A stretch of 64,000 bases of DNA from the NCBI GenBank assembly GCA_026391315.1, contig JAPLDT010000013.1, positions 19,217 through 83,216 on the forward strand, read 5' to 3'. The position numbers and the translations under genes were made by a program. Of this stretch, positions 8,743 to 17,312 are shown in pieces; the first letter of the stretch is position 1, and each line of letters starts with the position of its first letter. Source of the DNA: Bacteroidia bacterium. GTDB taxonomy: Bacteria; Bacteroidota; Bacteroidia; Bacteroidales; Prolixibacteraceae. The notes beneath the pieces were generated by a model that worked only from the letters and a program-made list of their open reading frames with translations, did no database searches and was not told where the DNA came from.

Positions 8743-8916
8743 ATTAAAAATTAAAAATTACAAATTAAAAATGGGGGAGCAGAGATGTCCGATAGCTGAC
8801 AACGGGATTTTGATGCCTTCCTGATTATAAGTACAATATTGATTATTAGATGCAAATATCTTTTATTCAATCACATATCCAATAATTTTTAATCTTTAAT
8901 TTTTAATTTGTAATTC
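8743..8916. repeat. Inverted pair of AATTAAAAATTACAAATT arrays
   Basis: An A-rich array at 8743-8772 faces its complement at about 8881-8916, with a core of roughly 110 bases between. The left array directly abuts the glsA start codon; the right one lies at the edge of the mraZ regulatory region. A similar pair occurs at 51537-51660. Confidence 0.7.
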
Positions 8917-8932
8917 ATCCGAAGATACCCCA

Positions 8933-9043
8933 TTATCCACTTCTCATCTCTCTGATCTTCATTAAAATTAGTTTCGGTTACCAACAAGTTATCAACAATA
9001 AGCCATTTGGAAACGGATAAAATTGTTAACAACCTGTTGAGAA
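8933..9043. other. Cluster of DnaA-box-like 9-mers upstream of mraZ
   Basis: Five 9-mers resemble TTATNCACA with one to three mismatches: TTATCCACT (8933-8941), TTACCAACA (8978-8986), TTATCAACA (8989-8997), TTGTTAACA (9023-9031) and the reverse TGTTGAGAA (9035-9043). They might bind DnaA to regulate the dcw cluster; AT-rich chance similarity is also possible. Confidence 0.25.
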
Positions 9044-9050
9044 ATTGTTT

Positions 9051-9090
9051 AGTGTAATAAAGTGTCAGATATTGTCATGAAGTGTAATAA
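9051..9090 (+). promoter_or_regulatory. Putative MraZ operator: four 10-bp direct repeats
   Basis: Four consecutive 10-mers start at 9051, 9061, 9071 and 9081: AGTGTAATAA, AGTGTCAGAT, ATTGTCATGA and AGTGTAATAA. MraZ is known to bind repeats of a short GTG-containing box with 10-bp period upstream of its own gene, including AAAGTG boxes in Mycoplasma. The array ends 38 bases before the mraZ ATG and overlaps the predicted promoter, as expected for autorepression. Confidence 0.65.
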
Positions 9091-9102
9091 TATATATCTT
9101 TA
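9072..9102 (+). promoter_or_regulatory. Predicted dcw promoter (TTG, 20 bases, TATCTTTA)
   Basis: TTG at 9072-9074 and TATCTTTA at 9095-9102 fit the Bacteroidota -33/-7 pattern with one mismatch at the last base. It lies inside and just after the MraZ-type repeats. Confidence 0.45.
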
Positions 9103-9128
9103 CCATCTATCCGATAAGTTAAGTAAAG

Positions 9129-9590
9129 ATGGTCTCGTTTTCGAACAAATACAGTGCAACCGTTGACGGTAAAGGGCGTATCGTCCTCCCGGCCCCTTTC
9201 AAAAAGGAGATGGGAGATGCGCTCGAGCCTCTGTTTGTTGTCGAAAAAGACGTTTACGACGCCTGTTTGAACCTTTATCCTCATGCTACTTGGCTGACAA
9301 AGGTAGAAAGATTGAAGAAGAAGCTGAACATGGATGATCCGATCCACAGCAAAATGTTGTCGAGGTATTACGAAGAGATTGTGACGGTAACGATGGCCGA
9401 AAACGGTCGTCTGAACATTCCGGATGATATGCTTCAGTATGCCGGCATCACCAAAGAGGCGGTATTTACCGGACAGGGCATGCGAATGAGGCTTTGGGAA
9501 CCATCCAGGCATCTGGCATCAAGACTTAGCGATGAAGATTATACCAGGTTGTACAAAGAGCTTCTTGGTGGACCAATGGATAATTTTTAA
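9129..9590 (+). CDS. mraZ: Transcriptional regulator MraZ
   Basis: MraZ is a DNA-binding protein with two SpoVT-AbrB-like halves and is usually the first gene of the dcw cluster, which it represses. The 153-residue product shows both halves: FSNKYSATVDGKGRIVLPAPFKKEM at the N-terminus and ENGRLNIPDDMLQYAGI in the middle. It forms a higher-order ring that contacts repeated boxes, matching the four-unit array at 9051-9090. rsmH follows after 18 bases, so the two are likely co-transcribed. Confidence 0.95.
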   Translation: MVSFSNKYSATVDGKGRIVLPAPFKKEMGDALEPLFVVEKDVYDACLNLYPHATWLTKVERLKKKLNMDDPIHSKMLSRYYEEIVTVTMAENGRLNIPDDMLQYAGITKEAVFTGQGMRMRLWEPSRHLASRLSDEDYTRLYKELLGGPMDNF

Positions 9591-9608
9591 CAACATAACA
9601 TTCGTCGC

Positions 9609-10511
9609 ATGAGTGAATATCACATCCCGGTCTTGCTGAAAGAGAGCATAGACGGATTGAACCTGCAACCCAACGGCATCTATGTGGATGTTACTTACGG
9701 GGGAGGGGGACATTCGCGCCTCATTCTCGAACGGTTGCAAGGAGGGAAACTGGTAGCCTTCGACCAGGACGAAGATGCGCAGCAAAACCTCATCGACGAC
9801 GAACGGTTGATCTTCGTTAACCACAACTTCAAATTCCTTAAAAATTTTCTGCGTTACCACGGCATCTCAAAAGTCGATGGAATTTTGGCCGATCTTGGGG
9901 TTTCCTCTCACGATTTTGACCAGCCCGACCGCGGTTTCTCTTTCCGTTTCGATGGGAAGCTGGATATGCGCATGAACCAGTCGGCCGAAACGGATGCGGT
10001 AAAGGTGATCAACGAATACGATGTCCGGAAGCTGGGAGTGATGTTCAGGGAGTACGGCGAGATCCAGAACTGGCGCAATCTCTCCGAGACAATCGGGCAA
10101 GCAAGGACCGCCGGCAAAATAGTCACTGTCACTCAGTTTTTGGATGTCATATCACGTTGCGTACCGGCGAAGGTGGAGAAAAAATACCTGGCACAAGTGT
10201 TTCAAGCCTTACGCATTGAGGTGAACGGCGAAATGCAGGCATTGGAAACATTCCTGGAAAGTACCCTGGAGTTGCTGAATCCGGGTGGAAGGTTGGTGGT
10301 CATATCCTATCACTCACTGGAAGACCGGATGGTGAAGAACTTCATGCGGTCAGGTCGTATTGACGGAAAGAGCGAACAGGATTTTTTTGGCCATTATCAT
10401 CTGCCATTGGAGGTAATCACCCGAAAGGTGATTGTTCCTGATGAAGAAGAGACTCAGAGGAACCCAAGGGCAAGGAGCGCCCGGTTACGCATTGCACAAA
10501 GAACGGCATGA
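9609..10511 (+). CDS. rsmH: 16S rRNA (cytosine-1402-N4) methyltransferase RsmH
   Basis: RsmH methylates N4 of cytosine 1402 in 16S rRNA. The 300-residue protein has the S-adenosylmethionine-binding motif YVDVTYGGGGHSRLIL, the GILADLGVSSHDFDQPDRGFSFR block and the C-terminal HSLEDRMVKNF / RNPRARSARLR motifs. Its stop overlaps the start of ftsL (ATGATG), indicating translational coupling. RsmI, which modifies the 2'-hydroxyl of the same nucleotide, is encoded at 50858-51568 in this window. Confidence 0.97.
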   Translation: MSEYHIPVLLKESIDGLNLQPNGIYVDVTYGGGGHSRLILERLQGGKLVAFDQDEDAQQNLIDDERLIFVNHNFKFLKNFLRYHGISKVDGILADLGVSSHDFDQPDRGFSFRFDGKLDMRMNQSAETDAVKVINEYDVRKLGVMFREYGEIQNWRNLSETIGQARTAGKIVTVTQFLDVISRCVPAKVEKKYLAQVFQALRIEVNGEMQALETFLESTLELLNPGGRLVVISYHSLEDRMVKNFMRSGRIDGKSEQDFFGHYHLPLEVITRKVIVPDEEETQRNPRARSARLRIAQRTA

Positions 10512-10855
10512 TGGAAGAGCCAAAGAAAAAAATAAAGTTTAATCTGGGAGAGCTGCTGAATGGGCAGTTTTTCGAAAGCGAACTGTTTGTAAAAAATAAG
10601 CTTTTGCTCTTTGTCATCTTCCTGATGTTGGTGGCAAACATTACAGTGAGGTACAAAACCGCCAAAGTGTTGCGGGAGGTGGATACCATGGAGCGGGATG
10701 TGAAAGAGCTGAGGGCGCACTCTATCGCGGTAGCGGCAGAGGTAATCAAGCTGACACGCCCCTCTGAGATTCTTGACAGGATAAAAAACAGCAACCTGGG
10801 ACTCGAGACTTCCAAGGTTCCGCCCAGAAGAATTTATGTCGACAAAATAGAGTAA
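10508..10855 (+). CDS. ftsL: FtsL-like division protein
   Basis: A 115-residue bitopic membrane protein in the position of FtsL. It has a cytoplasmic N-terminus rich in Lys, one transmembrane segment at about residues 31-48 (LLLFVIFLMLVANITV) and a periplasmic coiled-coil region (KTAKVLREVDTMERDVKELRAHSIAVAAEVIKL). FtsL forms the FtsQLB divisome complex that activates FtsW and FtsI. Sequence conservation in this family is low, so topology, size and location between rsmH and ftsI carry the call. Start may be the first or second of two adjacent ATGs. Its stop overlaps the ftsI start by one base. Confidence 0.8.
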   Translation: MMEEPKKKIKFNLGELLNGQFFESELFVKNKLLLFVIFLMLVANITVRYKTAKVLREVDTMERDVKELRAHSIAVAAEVIKLTRPSEILDRIKNSNLGLETSKVPPRRIYVDKIE

Positions 10856-12999
10856 TGGAGATAAAACAAGGCATATTGAAAAGGTTTAAGGTGGTCTATT
10901 TCGGGATCATCGTGGCCGTCTTGTGGATCTTCGTTTTGTTGGTCAAGATACAATTCTCGCCAAAATGGAGCGAGAAAAGCAAAATCTTCCAGTCTGTGGA
11001 ACTTACCGTGCAGGCGCGGCGCGGAACCATTTGTGCCGCTGATGGCAGTCCACTGGCTGCATCCATTCCGCACTACAGCCTGAGGATGGATTTGTGCGTT
11101 CCTCCGCTGAAAAAATATTTTGCCCACGATGTCGACTCGCTGGCTTTGATGCTTTCGCGCTTTTTCCGCGACAAATCTGCATCCGCTTACAAAAGGGCGT
11201 TGACAGAGGCTTACAAAAAAGGGGACCACTATTTTCTGATCTCATCGCACAAGGTGGATTACGACGGACTTCAGAAAATAAAGAGGTTTCCAATCTTCAG
11301 ATATGGTCAGTTTAAGGGTGGCCTGATCACCGAACAGGATTACGAAAGGATCTATCCGCTGGGTAACCTTGAGAGCAGGACCCTGGGAAAGATGAAAGAG
11401 GGAGTTTCCGAAGGCAATCCGGCACAGGTTGGGGCGTTTGGTCTGGAGGAGTCGTTTGAACAGGATTTGAGAGGTGAACCGGGTTTGGCCGAGAAAGAGA
11501 ATGTCTCCGGCCGTACCATGGATGTTCACATGGATGAACCAACCGATGGCCGCGATCTGATAACCACCCTCGATGTGAAATTGCAGGATCAGGTATCCTA
11601 TTCCCTGCGCAGAATGTTGGAGAAGACGCGGGCAAAATATGGTACCGCTATTCTGATGGAGGTAAAAACGGGCGACATCAAGGCGATCTCCAATTATGGC
11701 AGAAACAGCGGGGGCCAATTGATACAGGGTTATCAGAATTATGCCCTGGGCGCGGCAGGATGCACCGACCCAGGTTCGACCTTCAAACTTGCCTCCCTGA
11801 TGGCCGCGATGGAAGATGGGAAAATCGATACCTCCACCATCGTGGATGCAGGCAACGGCGTCTGGGTCAGCAAGCATGGTAAACAGACATGGAAAGTAAC
11901 AGACTCCGATCACGAGAAGAAGGGCGGCTATGGCAAGATAACGGCCAAACGTGCCTTCGAGGTATCTTCCAATATCGGTGTAGCCAAACTGATTACCCAA
12001 AGCTATGCAGGTGAAGAGAAAGATTTTTTCAAACGGATCCATCAGTTTGGACTGGATGTTCCGATAAAGGTTGGCATCAGCGGCGAGAGTGCACCTTACC
12101 TTAACCATCCCGGTGAAAAGACTTGGTCCGGAGTCAGTATGACCCAGATCTCCTACGGTTATGAGATGAGGTTGACGCCGATGCAGCTCCTCGCATTTTA
12201 CAATGCCGTTGCCAACGATGGTTGCATGATGAAGCCCAGGTTGGTCAAAGCAGTTGTGGAACAGGGCGAAGTGAGTGAAAGTTTTGGCACCAGGACCATC
12301 AAACGCTCCATCTGTTCCAACAGCACCCTGCGGCAGGCGCATGCCATGCTCGAGGGGGTGATTGAACGGGGCACAGGGAAAGCGCTAAGGGCATCAAATT
12401 ACAAAATTGCCGGAAAGACTGGTACGGCACAGGTGGCCAACAGGAATGAGGGTTACAGCCACAATGGCAGCAAAGTTTACCAGGCCTCCTTTGCGGGGTA
12501 TTTTCCTGCCGATGAGCCCAAATATTCCTGCATTGTGGTGATCAACCACCCGCTTGGGGATTATTACGGTGCATCGGTTGCCGGACCTGTTTTCAAGCAG
12601 ATAGCGGATTATGTCTATGCCTATGATCTGGGTAAAAATGAGGATTTTAAATATCCTGGTAAGGAGATACCCGAGGATTACCCCGGACTGGTGGCCGGAC
12701 GGAAAAAAGATATTGCCAAAGTGCTGAACGAACTGGACATCATGAATGGATGGAGTTTTTACAAATCGGAATGGGTTGAGGCAAACAGGGAAGATGACGG
12801 CGTATCGGTCACCAGCAGGGAGCTCAAACCCGGCACCATCCCCAATGTAAAAGGGATGGGCGTAACAGATGCCGTGTATCTGCTCGAAAAATCGGGACTG
12901 AGGGTTTCGATGAGGGGATTTGGAAAGGTGAAATCGCAGTCTTTAAGGGCGGGTGATCCAATGAGAAGAGGACAAAATATCACGCTAACATTAGGATAA
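10855..12999 (+). CDS. ftsI: Division-specific peptidoglycan transpeptidase FtsI (PBP3) with PASTA domain
   Basis: FtsI cross-links septal peptidoglycan. The 714-residue protein has a transmembrane anchor at about 15-33, a PBP dimerisation domain, and a transpeptidase domain with the active-site S308-TFK tetrad, an SSN motif (FEVSSNIGVAKL) and KTGTAQ. A single PASTA domain occupies about residues 655-714 (PGTIPNVKGMGVTDAVYLLEKSGLRVSM...), a feature of Gram-positive division PBPs and of Bacteroidota. It overlaps ftsL and murE by one base each, so the three genes are coupled. Confidence 0.95.
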   Translation: MEIKQGILKRFKVVYFGIIVAVLWIFVLLVKIQFSPKWSEKSKIFQSVELTVQARRGTICAADGSPLAASIPHYSLRMDLCVPPLKKYFAHDVDSLALMLSRFFRDKSASAYKRALTEAYKKGDHYFLISSHKVDYDGLQKIKRFPIFRYGQFKGGLITEQDYERIYPLGNLESRTLGKMKEGVSEGNPAQVGAFGLEESFEQDLRGEPGLAEKENVSGRTMDVHMDEPTDGRDLITTLDVKLQDQVSYSLRRMLEKTRAKYGTAILMEVKTGDIKAISNYGRNSGGQLIQGYQNYALGAAGCTDPGSTFKLASLMAAMEDGKIDTSTIVDAGNGVWVSKHGKQTWKVTDSDHEKKGGYGKITAKRAFEVSSNIGVAKLITQSYAGEEKDFFKRIHQFGLDVPIKVGISGESAPYLNHPGEKTWSGVSMTQISYGYEMRLTPMQLLAFYNAVANDGCMMKPRLVKAVVEQGEVSESFGTRTIKRSICSNSTLRQAHAMLEGVIERGTGKALRASNYKIAGKTGTAQVANRNEGYSHNGSKVYQASFAGYFPADEPKYSCIVVINHPLGDYYGASVAGPVFKQIADYVYAYDLGKNEDFKYPGKEIPEDYPGLVAGRKKDIAKVLNELDIMNGWSFYKSEWVEANREDDGVSVTSRELKPGTIPNVKGMGVTDAVYLLEKSGLRVSMRGFGKVKSQSLRAGDPMRRGQNITLTLG

Positions 13000-14465
13000 T
13001 GATGAGACTAGAAAATATATTGTTGGGCATTGGCGGTTTAAAAGTTGTTGGAGACACCGGAAGAGAGATTTCAGGTATCGCTTTCGATTCGCGAAAGGTG
13101 ATCAGCGGTTCGCTCTTCGTGGCCACTTCAGGAACGCATGCCGACGGGCATCAATACATCCCTATGGCAGTTGAAAAGGGGGCATCGGCGGTATTGTGCA
13201 CGGTTCTACCGGAGAATCCGAATCCCTCAGTAACCTGGATTCTCTCCAAAGACAGCCTTTCAGACCTTGGTAAGGCTGCTGCCAATTTCTACGATCATCC
13301 TTCAGAAAAAATGAAGGTTGTCGGCATAACCGGCACCAACGGGAAAACAACTACCGCGACACTTCTTTACCGTTTATTTACGGCTTTGGGACACACCTGC
13401 GGCCTCTTCTCAACAGTGTGCAACTACATCGGGGAGAAGAAGAGTTCAGCTACCCATACAACGCCTGATGCTGTGCAGATTCAATCGGTCATGGCCGAAA
13501 TGGTATCTCTTGGATGCACCCATTGCTTCATGGAAATTAGCTCGCATGCCATTGATCAGAAGCGAATTGCAGGGATATCATTCGATGGGGCCATCTTCAG
13601 TAACCTAACGCACGACCACCTCGATTACCACAAGACTTTTATCGAATACCGCAATGCCAAAAAGCGATTTTTCGATGATTTGACGCCCGATGCTTTTGCC
13701 CTGACCAATGCCGATGACAAAAACGGTCTGGTCATGCTGCAAAACTGCAAGGCAAAAAAATATACTTATTCGGCCAGAACCATGGCCGACTTCAAGGTCA
13801 AAGTGATCGAAAGTCATTTTGACGGAATGCTTTTAAACATCAACGGGAAAGAGTTCTGGAACCATTTTGCCGGCAATTTCAATGCCTATAACCTACTGGC
13901 AGTCTACGCTTCCGCTATGCTTTTGGGTGCCGATAGCGAGGAGGTACTGAGGGTGATGAGCCTATTGAAACCGGTGGATGGCCGTTTCGAGATATTTCGC
14001 TCACCGGCTGGTTTTTTTGCCGTGGTCGATTATGCCCACACACCCGATGCACTCAAAAATGTCCTTTCCACCATCAATGAAACCATAACCGGCGATCATC
14101 TGGTGTTCTGCGTCGTTGGGGCCGGAGGCGACCGCGATAAAACCAAAAGACCGGAGATGGCAGCCGAAGCAGTCCAGGCCAGCGATCGTCTCATTCTGAC
14201 CTCCGATAATCCCAGGTCGGAAGAGCCCGAGCAGATTATTGCCGATATGATGGCGGGTGTACCTGCTGCCATGCGGGCAAAAGTGGTGGCCATTACCAAC
14301 AGGAAAGAGGCCATTCGTACTGCCTGCATGATGGCCCATCCGGGAGATATCATCCTGATTGCCGGTAAAGGGCACGAAGATTATCAGGAGATTAAGGGAG
14401 TAAAATACCATTTCGATGACCGTGAAATTGTAAATGAAATATTTAATGCATCTACACTTAACTAA
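12999..14465 (+). CDS. murE: UDP-MurNAc-L-Ala-D-Glu:meso-diaminopimelate ligase MurE
   Basis: MurE adds the third residue of the peptidoglycan stem peptide. The 488-residue protein has the Mur ligase ATP loop [15 protein letters not shown], the central motif [12 protein letters not shown], and the substrate motif [12 protein letters not shown] is characteristic of enzymes that use meso-diaminopimelate rather than lysine, which fits a Gram-negative envelope. Two ATGs (12999 and 13002) are possible; the first overlaps the ftsI stop. mraY begins two bases after the stop codon. Confidence 0.96.
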   Translation: MMRLENILLGIGGLKVVGDTGREISGIAFDSRKVISGSLFVATSGTHADGHQYIPMAVEKGASAVLCTVLPENPNPSVTWILSKDSLSDLGKAAANFYDHPSEKMKVVGITGTNGKTTTATLLYRLFTALGHTCGLFSTVCNYIGEKKSSATHTTPDAVQIQSVMAEMVSLGCTHCFMEISSHAIDQKRIAGISFDGAIFSNLTHDHLDYHKTFIEYRNAKKRFFDDLTPDAFALTNADDKNGLVMLQNCKAKKYTYSARTMADFKVKVIESHFDGMLLNINGKEFWNHFAGNFNAYNLLAVYASAMLLGADSEEVLRVMSLLKPVDGRFEIFRSPAGFFAVVDYAHTPDALKNVLSTINETITGDHLVFCVVGAGGDRDKTKRPEMAAEAVQASDRLILTSDNPRSEEPEQIIADMMAGVPAAMRAKVVAITNRKEAIRTACMMAHPGDIILIAGKGHEDYQEIKGVKYHFDDREIVNEIFNASTLN

Positions 14466-14467
14466 CC

Positions 14468-15718
14468 ATGCTTTATTACCTCTTCAGATACCTCGAAAAT
14501 TTTGATATACCCGGTGCAAGGATGTTTGAATACATCTCTTTCCGTTCGTCGATGGCTGTTATTGTAGCGCTGTTTATATCGACAATTTGGGGAAAGCGCG
14601 TCATTCGCATGCTGCAAAGACAGCAGATAGGCGAGGAGATTCGTGATCTCGGACTGGAAGGACAGATGCAGAAGAAAGGAACGCCAACCATGGGTGGAAT
14701 CATCATACTGGCCTCCATTTTGATTCCGGTCCTTCTTTTTGCTAAACTCGACAACGTGTACATCATCCTGATGATCATCACTACCGTATGGTTGGGGGTG
14801 ATTGGTTTCATCGATGATTACATCAAGGTTTTCCTGAAAGATAAACAAGGACTTGCGGGCAGATTTAAGATCATGGGGCAGGTTATGCTCGGTTTGATCG
14901 TAGCCGGAACGCTCTATTTCAACGACAGTGTGATCGTTCGCGACCAGGTTTACCTTCCCAACGGAAGGGTGAAAACAGAATCAGTCATCAATGCAGTGAC
15001 CGGGAAGAAGGAGATCAGGCAGGTCACAATAGACAGGAAATCTACGGAAACCACAATACCTTTTATCAAAGACCATCAGTTTGATTACAAATGGTTGGTA
15101 AGCTTTACCGGTAAACATGCCAACAAAGTGGTCTGGTTTCTTTATGCCCTGATCATCATTTTCATCATTACTGCGGTATCTAACGGGGCAAATCTCACCG
15201 ACGGGCTCGATGGGCTGGCAACGGGGGTGTCAGCTATAAGCGGAACCACCCTCGGAGTCTTTGCCTACCTCAGTGGTAACTTCATCTATGCCGGATACCT
15301 GAATATCATGTACATCCCATATACAGGTGAGCTTACCGTCTTTATCTCTGCGTTCATTGGGGCGTGCATCGGGTTTTTATGGTACAATTCCTATCCGGCG
15401 CAGGTATTTATGGGTGATACTGGCAGCCTTTCGCTGGGAGGTATTCTGGCGGTCTTTGCCATCATTATTCGCAAGGAGATCTTGATTCCGTTGCTCTGCG
15501 GCATTTTCCTGATCGAGAACCTCTCGGTCATGATACAGGTCTGCTACTTTAAATACACCAAAAAGAAATATGGCGAAGGCCGCAGGATCTTCCTGATGGC
15601 CCCGCTTCACCACCATTTTCAGAAAAAAGGATTTCCTGAAGCAAAAATCGTAACGCGCTTCTGGATTGTTGGAATCATTCTTTCAGTATTAACGATTGCG
15701 ACACTCAAAGTACGATAG
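14468..15718 (+). CDS. mraY: Phospho-MurNAc-pentapeptide translocase MraY
   Basis: MraY transfers phospho-MurNAc-pentapeptide to undecaprenyl phosphate to form lipid I at the inner membrane. The 416-residue polytopic protein shows KKGTPTMGG, the catalytic aspartates in [18 protein letters not shown] and the conserved MAPLHHHF. It is longer than the roughly 360-residue E. coli enzyme because of an insert at about residues 155-210 ([17 protein letters not shown]...), which I recall as usual in Bacteroidota. Cluster position and motifs leave little doubt. Confidence 0.96.
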   Translation: MLYYLFRYLENFDIPGARMFEYISFRSSMAVIVALFISTIWGKRVIRMLQRQQIGEEIRDLGLEGQMQKKGTPTMGGIIILASILIPVLLFAKLDNVYIILMIITTVWLGVIGFIDDYIKVFLKDKQGLAGRFKIMGQVMLGLIVAGTLYFNDSVIVRDQVYLPNGRVKTESVINAVTGKKEIRQVTIDRKSTETTIPFIKDHQFDYKWLVSFTGKHANKVVWFLYALIIIFIITAVSNGANLTDGLDGLATGVSAISGTTLGVFAYLSGNFIYAGYLNIMYIPYTGELTVFISAFIGACIGFLWYNSYPAQVFMGDTGSLSLGGILAVFAIIIRKEILIPLLCGIFLIENLSVMIQVCYFKYTKKKYGEGRRIFLMAPLHHHFQKKGFPEAKIVTRFWIVGIILSVLTIATLKVR

Positions 15719-15720
15719 CC

Positions 15721-17061
15721 ATGGTTAAAAAGCGTTTGGTAGTTCTGGGGGGAGGCGAAAGTGGCGTTGGCGCTGCGATTCTCGCTGTTGCCAAAGGGTT
15801 TGAGACTTTTGTCTCTGACTTTGGCGCCATTCAGGATCTCTACAAAGCCGACCTCGAAGCGCATGGCATTTCGTTTGAAGAGCGGCAGCACACACCGGAA
15901 TTGATATTAAATGCGGATTTGGTAGTAAAAAGTCCCGGTATCCCGGATAAGGCCCCTATCATAAAGTCTCTTGTAAACAAAGGAGTCCAAGTGATTTCCG
16001 AGATTGAATTTGCGGGCAGGTATACCAACGCAACCACCATCTGTATCACCGGTAGCAACGGAAAGACCACCACCACACTGCTGACTTACGATCTGCTCAA
16101 ACGTGCAGGGTTAAAAGTTGGATTGGCAGGCAACATCGGCAAGAGCTTTGCCCGGCAGGTGGCTGAAGGGGATTTCGACTATTATGTCCTGGAAATCTCC
16201 AGTTTCCAGCTGGATGGTATGTTCGGTTTCAGGGCCAACATCGCCATCCTGACCAACATTACCCCTGATCATCTTGACAGGTACAACTACGAAATGCAAA
16301 ACTATACCGATTCAAAATTCAGAATAGTTCAAAACCAAACGAGTGAAGATTTCTTCATCTACAACGACGACGACCCTGTTATTGCCGAAGAACTGGCAAA
16401 AAGGAGTCTCTCTGCGATGAAGCTGCCTTTTTCATTATCCCATCGGCTAACCATCGGAGGATGGGTCGAAGAGGACAAAATGAAATTAAATGTATACAAT
16501 AATATTTTCGATATGACAATTTTAGAACTGGCACTGCAAGGAAAACACAACGTGAACAACTCAATGGCTGCCGGAATTTCCGGAATGGTGCTCAAACTTC
16601 GCAAGGACGCTATCAGGGAGCGCCTGAGCGACTTCCAGGGGGTTGAGCACAGGCTGGAAAGATTCATGAGGGTACACGAAATTGAGTTCATCAACGACTC
16701 CAAGGCAACCAATGTTAACTCAGTTTGGTATGCGCTCGAAAGCATGTCGACAGATGTGGTCTGGATTGTTGGCGGGATCGACAAGGGCAACGATTATTTG
16801 CAATTAATGGATCTTGTCAAGGAGAAGGTCAAAGCGATTGTCTGTCTTGGCGTGGATAACAGCAAAATCAAAGCGGCATTTGAGGCAACAGGGATCGAAA
16901 TGGTGGAAACAAAAAGCATGGAAGAGGCGGTTCGCAGCTCCTATTTCCTTGCTTCAAAAGGAGATTCGGTTCTTCTTTCACCGGCGTGCGCAAGTTTCGA
17001 CCTGTTTAAAAATTACGAAGACCGGGGACGGCAGTTTAAAGAAGCGGTAAGAAATTTGTGA
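15721..17061 (+). CDS. murD: UDP-MurNAc-L-alanine:D-glutamate ligase MurD
   Basis: MurD adds D-glutamate to UDP-MurNAc-L-alanine in the cytoplasm. The 446-residue protein has an N-terminal Rossmann-like domain (VVLGGGESGVGAA), the ATP loop [23 protein letters not shown] and the NDSKATN motif near residue 327. It follows mraY by two bases. Its stop codon is immediately followed by an AAGATGAGAGGATG-type repeat tract, and the dcw cluster is interrupted here by about 250 non-coding bases. Confidence 0.96.
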   Translation: MVKKRLVVLGGGESGVGAAILAVAKGFETFVSDFGAIQDLYKADLEAHGISFEERQHTPELILNADLVVKSPGIPDKAPIIKSLVNKGVQVISEIEFAGRYTNATTICITGSNGKTTTTLLTYDLLKRAGLKVGLAGNIGKSFARQVAEGDFDYYVLEISSFQLDGMFGFRANIAILTNITPDHLDRYNYEMQNYTDSKFRIVQNQTSEDFFIYNDDDPVIAEELAKRSLSAMKLPFSLSHRLTIGGWVEEDKMKLNVYNNIFDMTILELALQGKHNVNNSMAAGISGMVLKLRKDAIRERLSDFQGVEHRLERFMRVHEIEFINDSKATNVNSVWYALESMSTDVVWIVGGIDKGNDYLQLMDLVKEKVKAIVCLGVDNSKIKAAFEATGIEMVETKSMEEAVRSSYFLASKGDSVLLSPACASFDLFKNYEDRGRQFKEAVRNL

Positions 17062-17312
17062 TAAGAAGATGAGAGGATGGGAAAATGAGAAGATGTGTTG
17101 ATTTGAGGATGTGCTGATGAGATGATATGCTAACGGGATGATGAAAAAATCAGACCGGTCCCTGAGCGAAGTCGAAGGGCGAAAGTTGGCAGCATCAGTT
17201 TGGGGTAATTATGAATTTTAAATTAGGTAGTGAACAGTTTGGTTCTAAAAGAAATTTGGGCTAAAAGCCAATAGCCAATGGCAAATAGCCCGAGTAAAAA
17301 TAAAATTGGAGA
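17062..17312 (+). repeat. Repeat-filled gap inside the dcw cluster
   Basis: The spacer begins at the murD stop with GATGAG/GATGTG-type units (17063-17140), contains a GGTCCCTGAGC-type element at 17155-17180 and ends with AAAAGCCAATAGCC-type units (17262-17290). No gene or obvious terminator is visible, so transcription may read through to ftsW. Confidence 0.65.

Noticed and set aside
11242..12342. A 366-codon open frame on the minus strand inside ftsI
   Set aside because: It lies antisense to a well-supported transpeptidase gene and its translation has no recognisable domain.
13605..14411. Minus-strand open frames within murE
   Set aside because: Shadows of a gene with all Mur ligase motifs on the plus strand.
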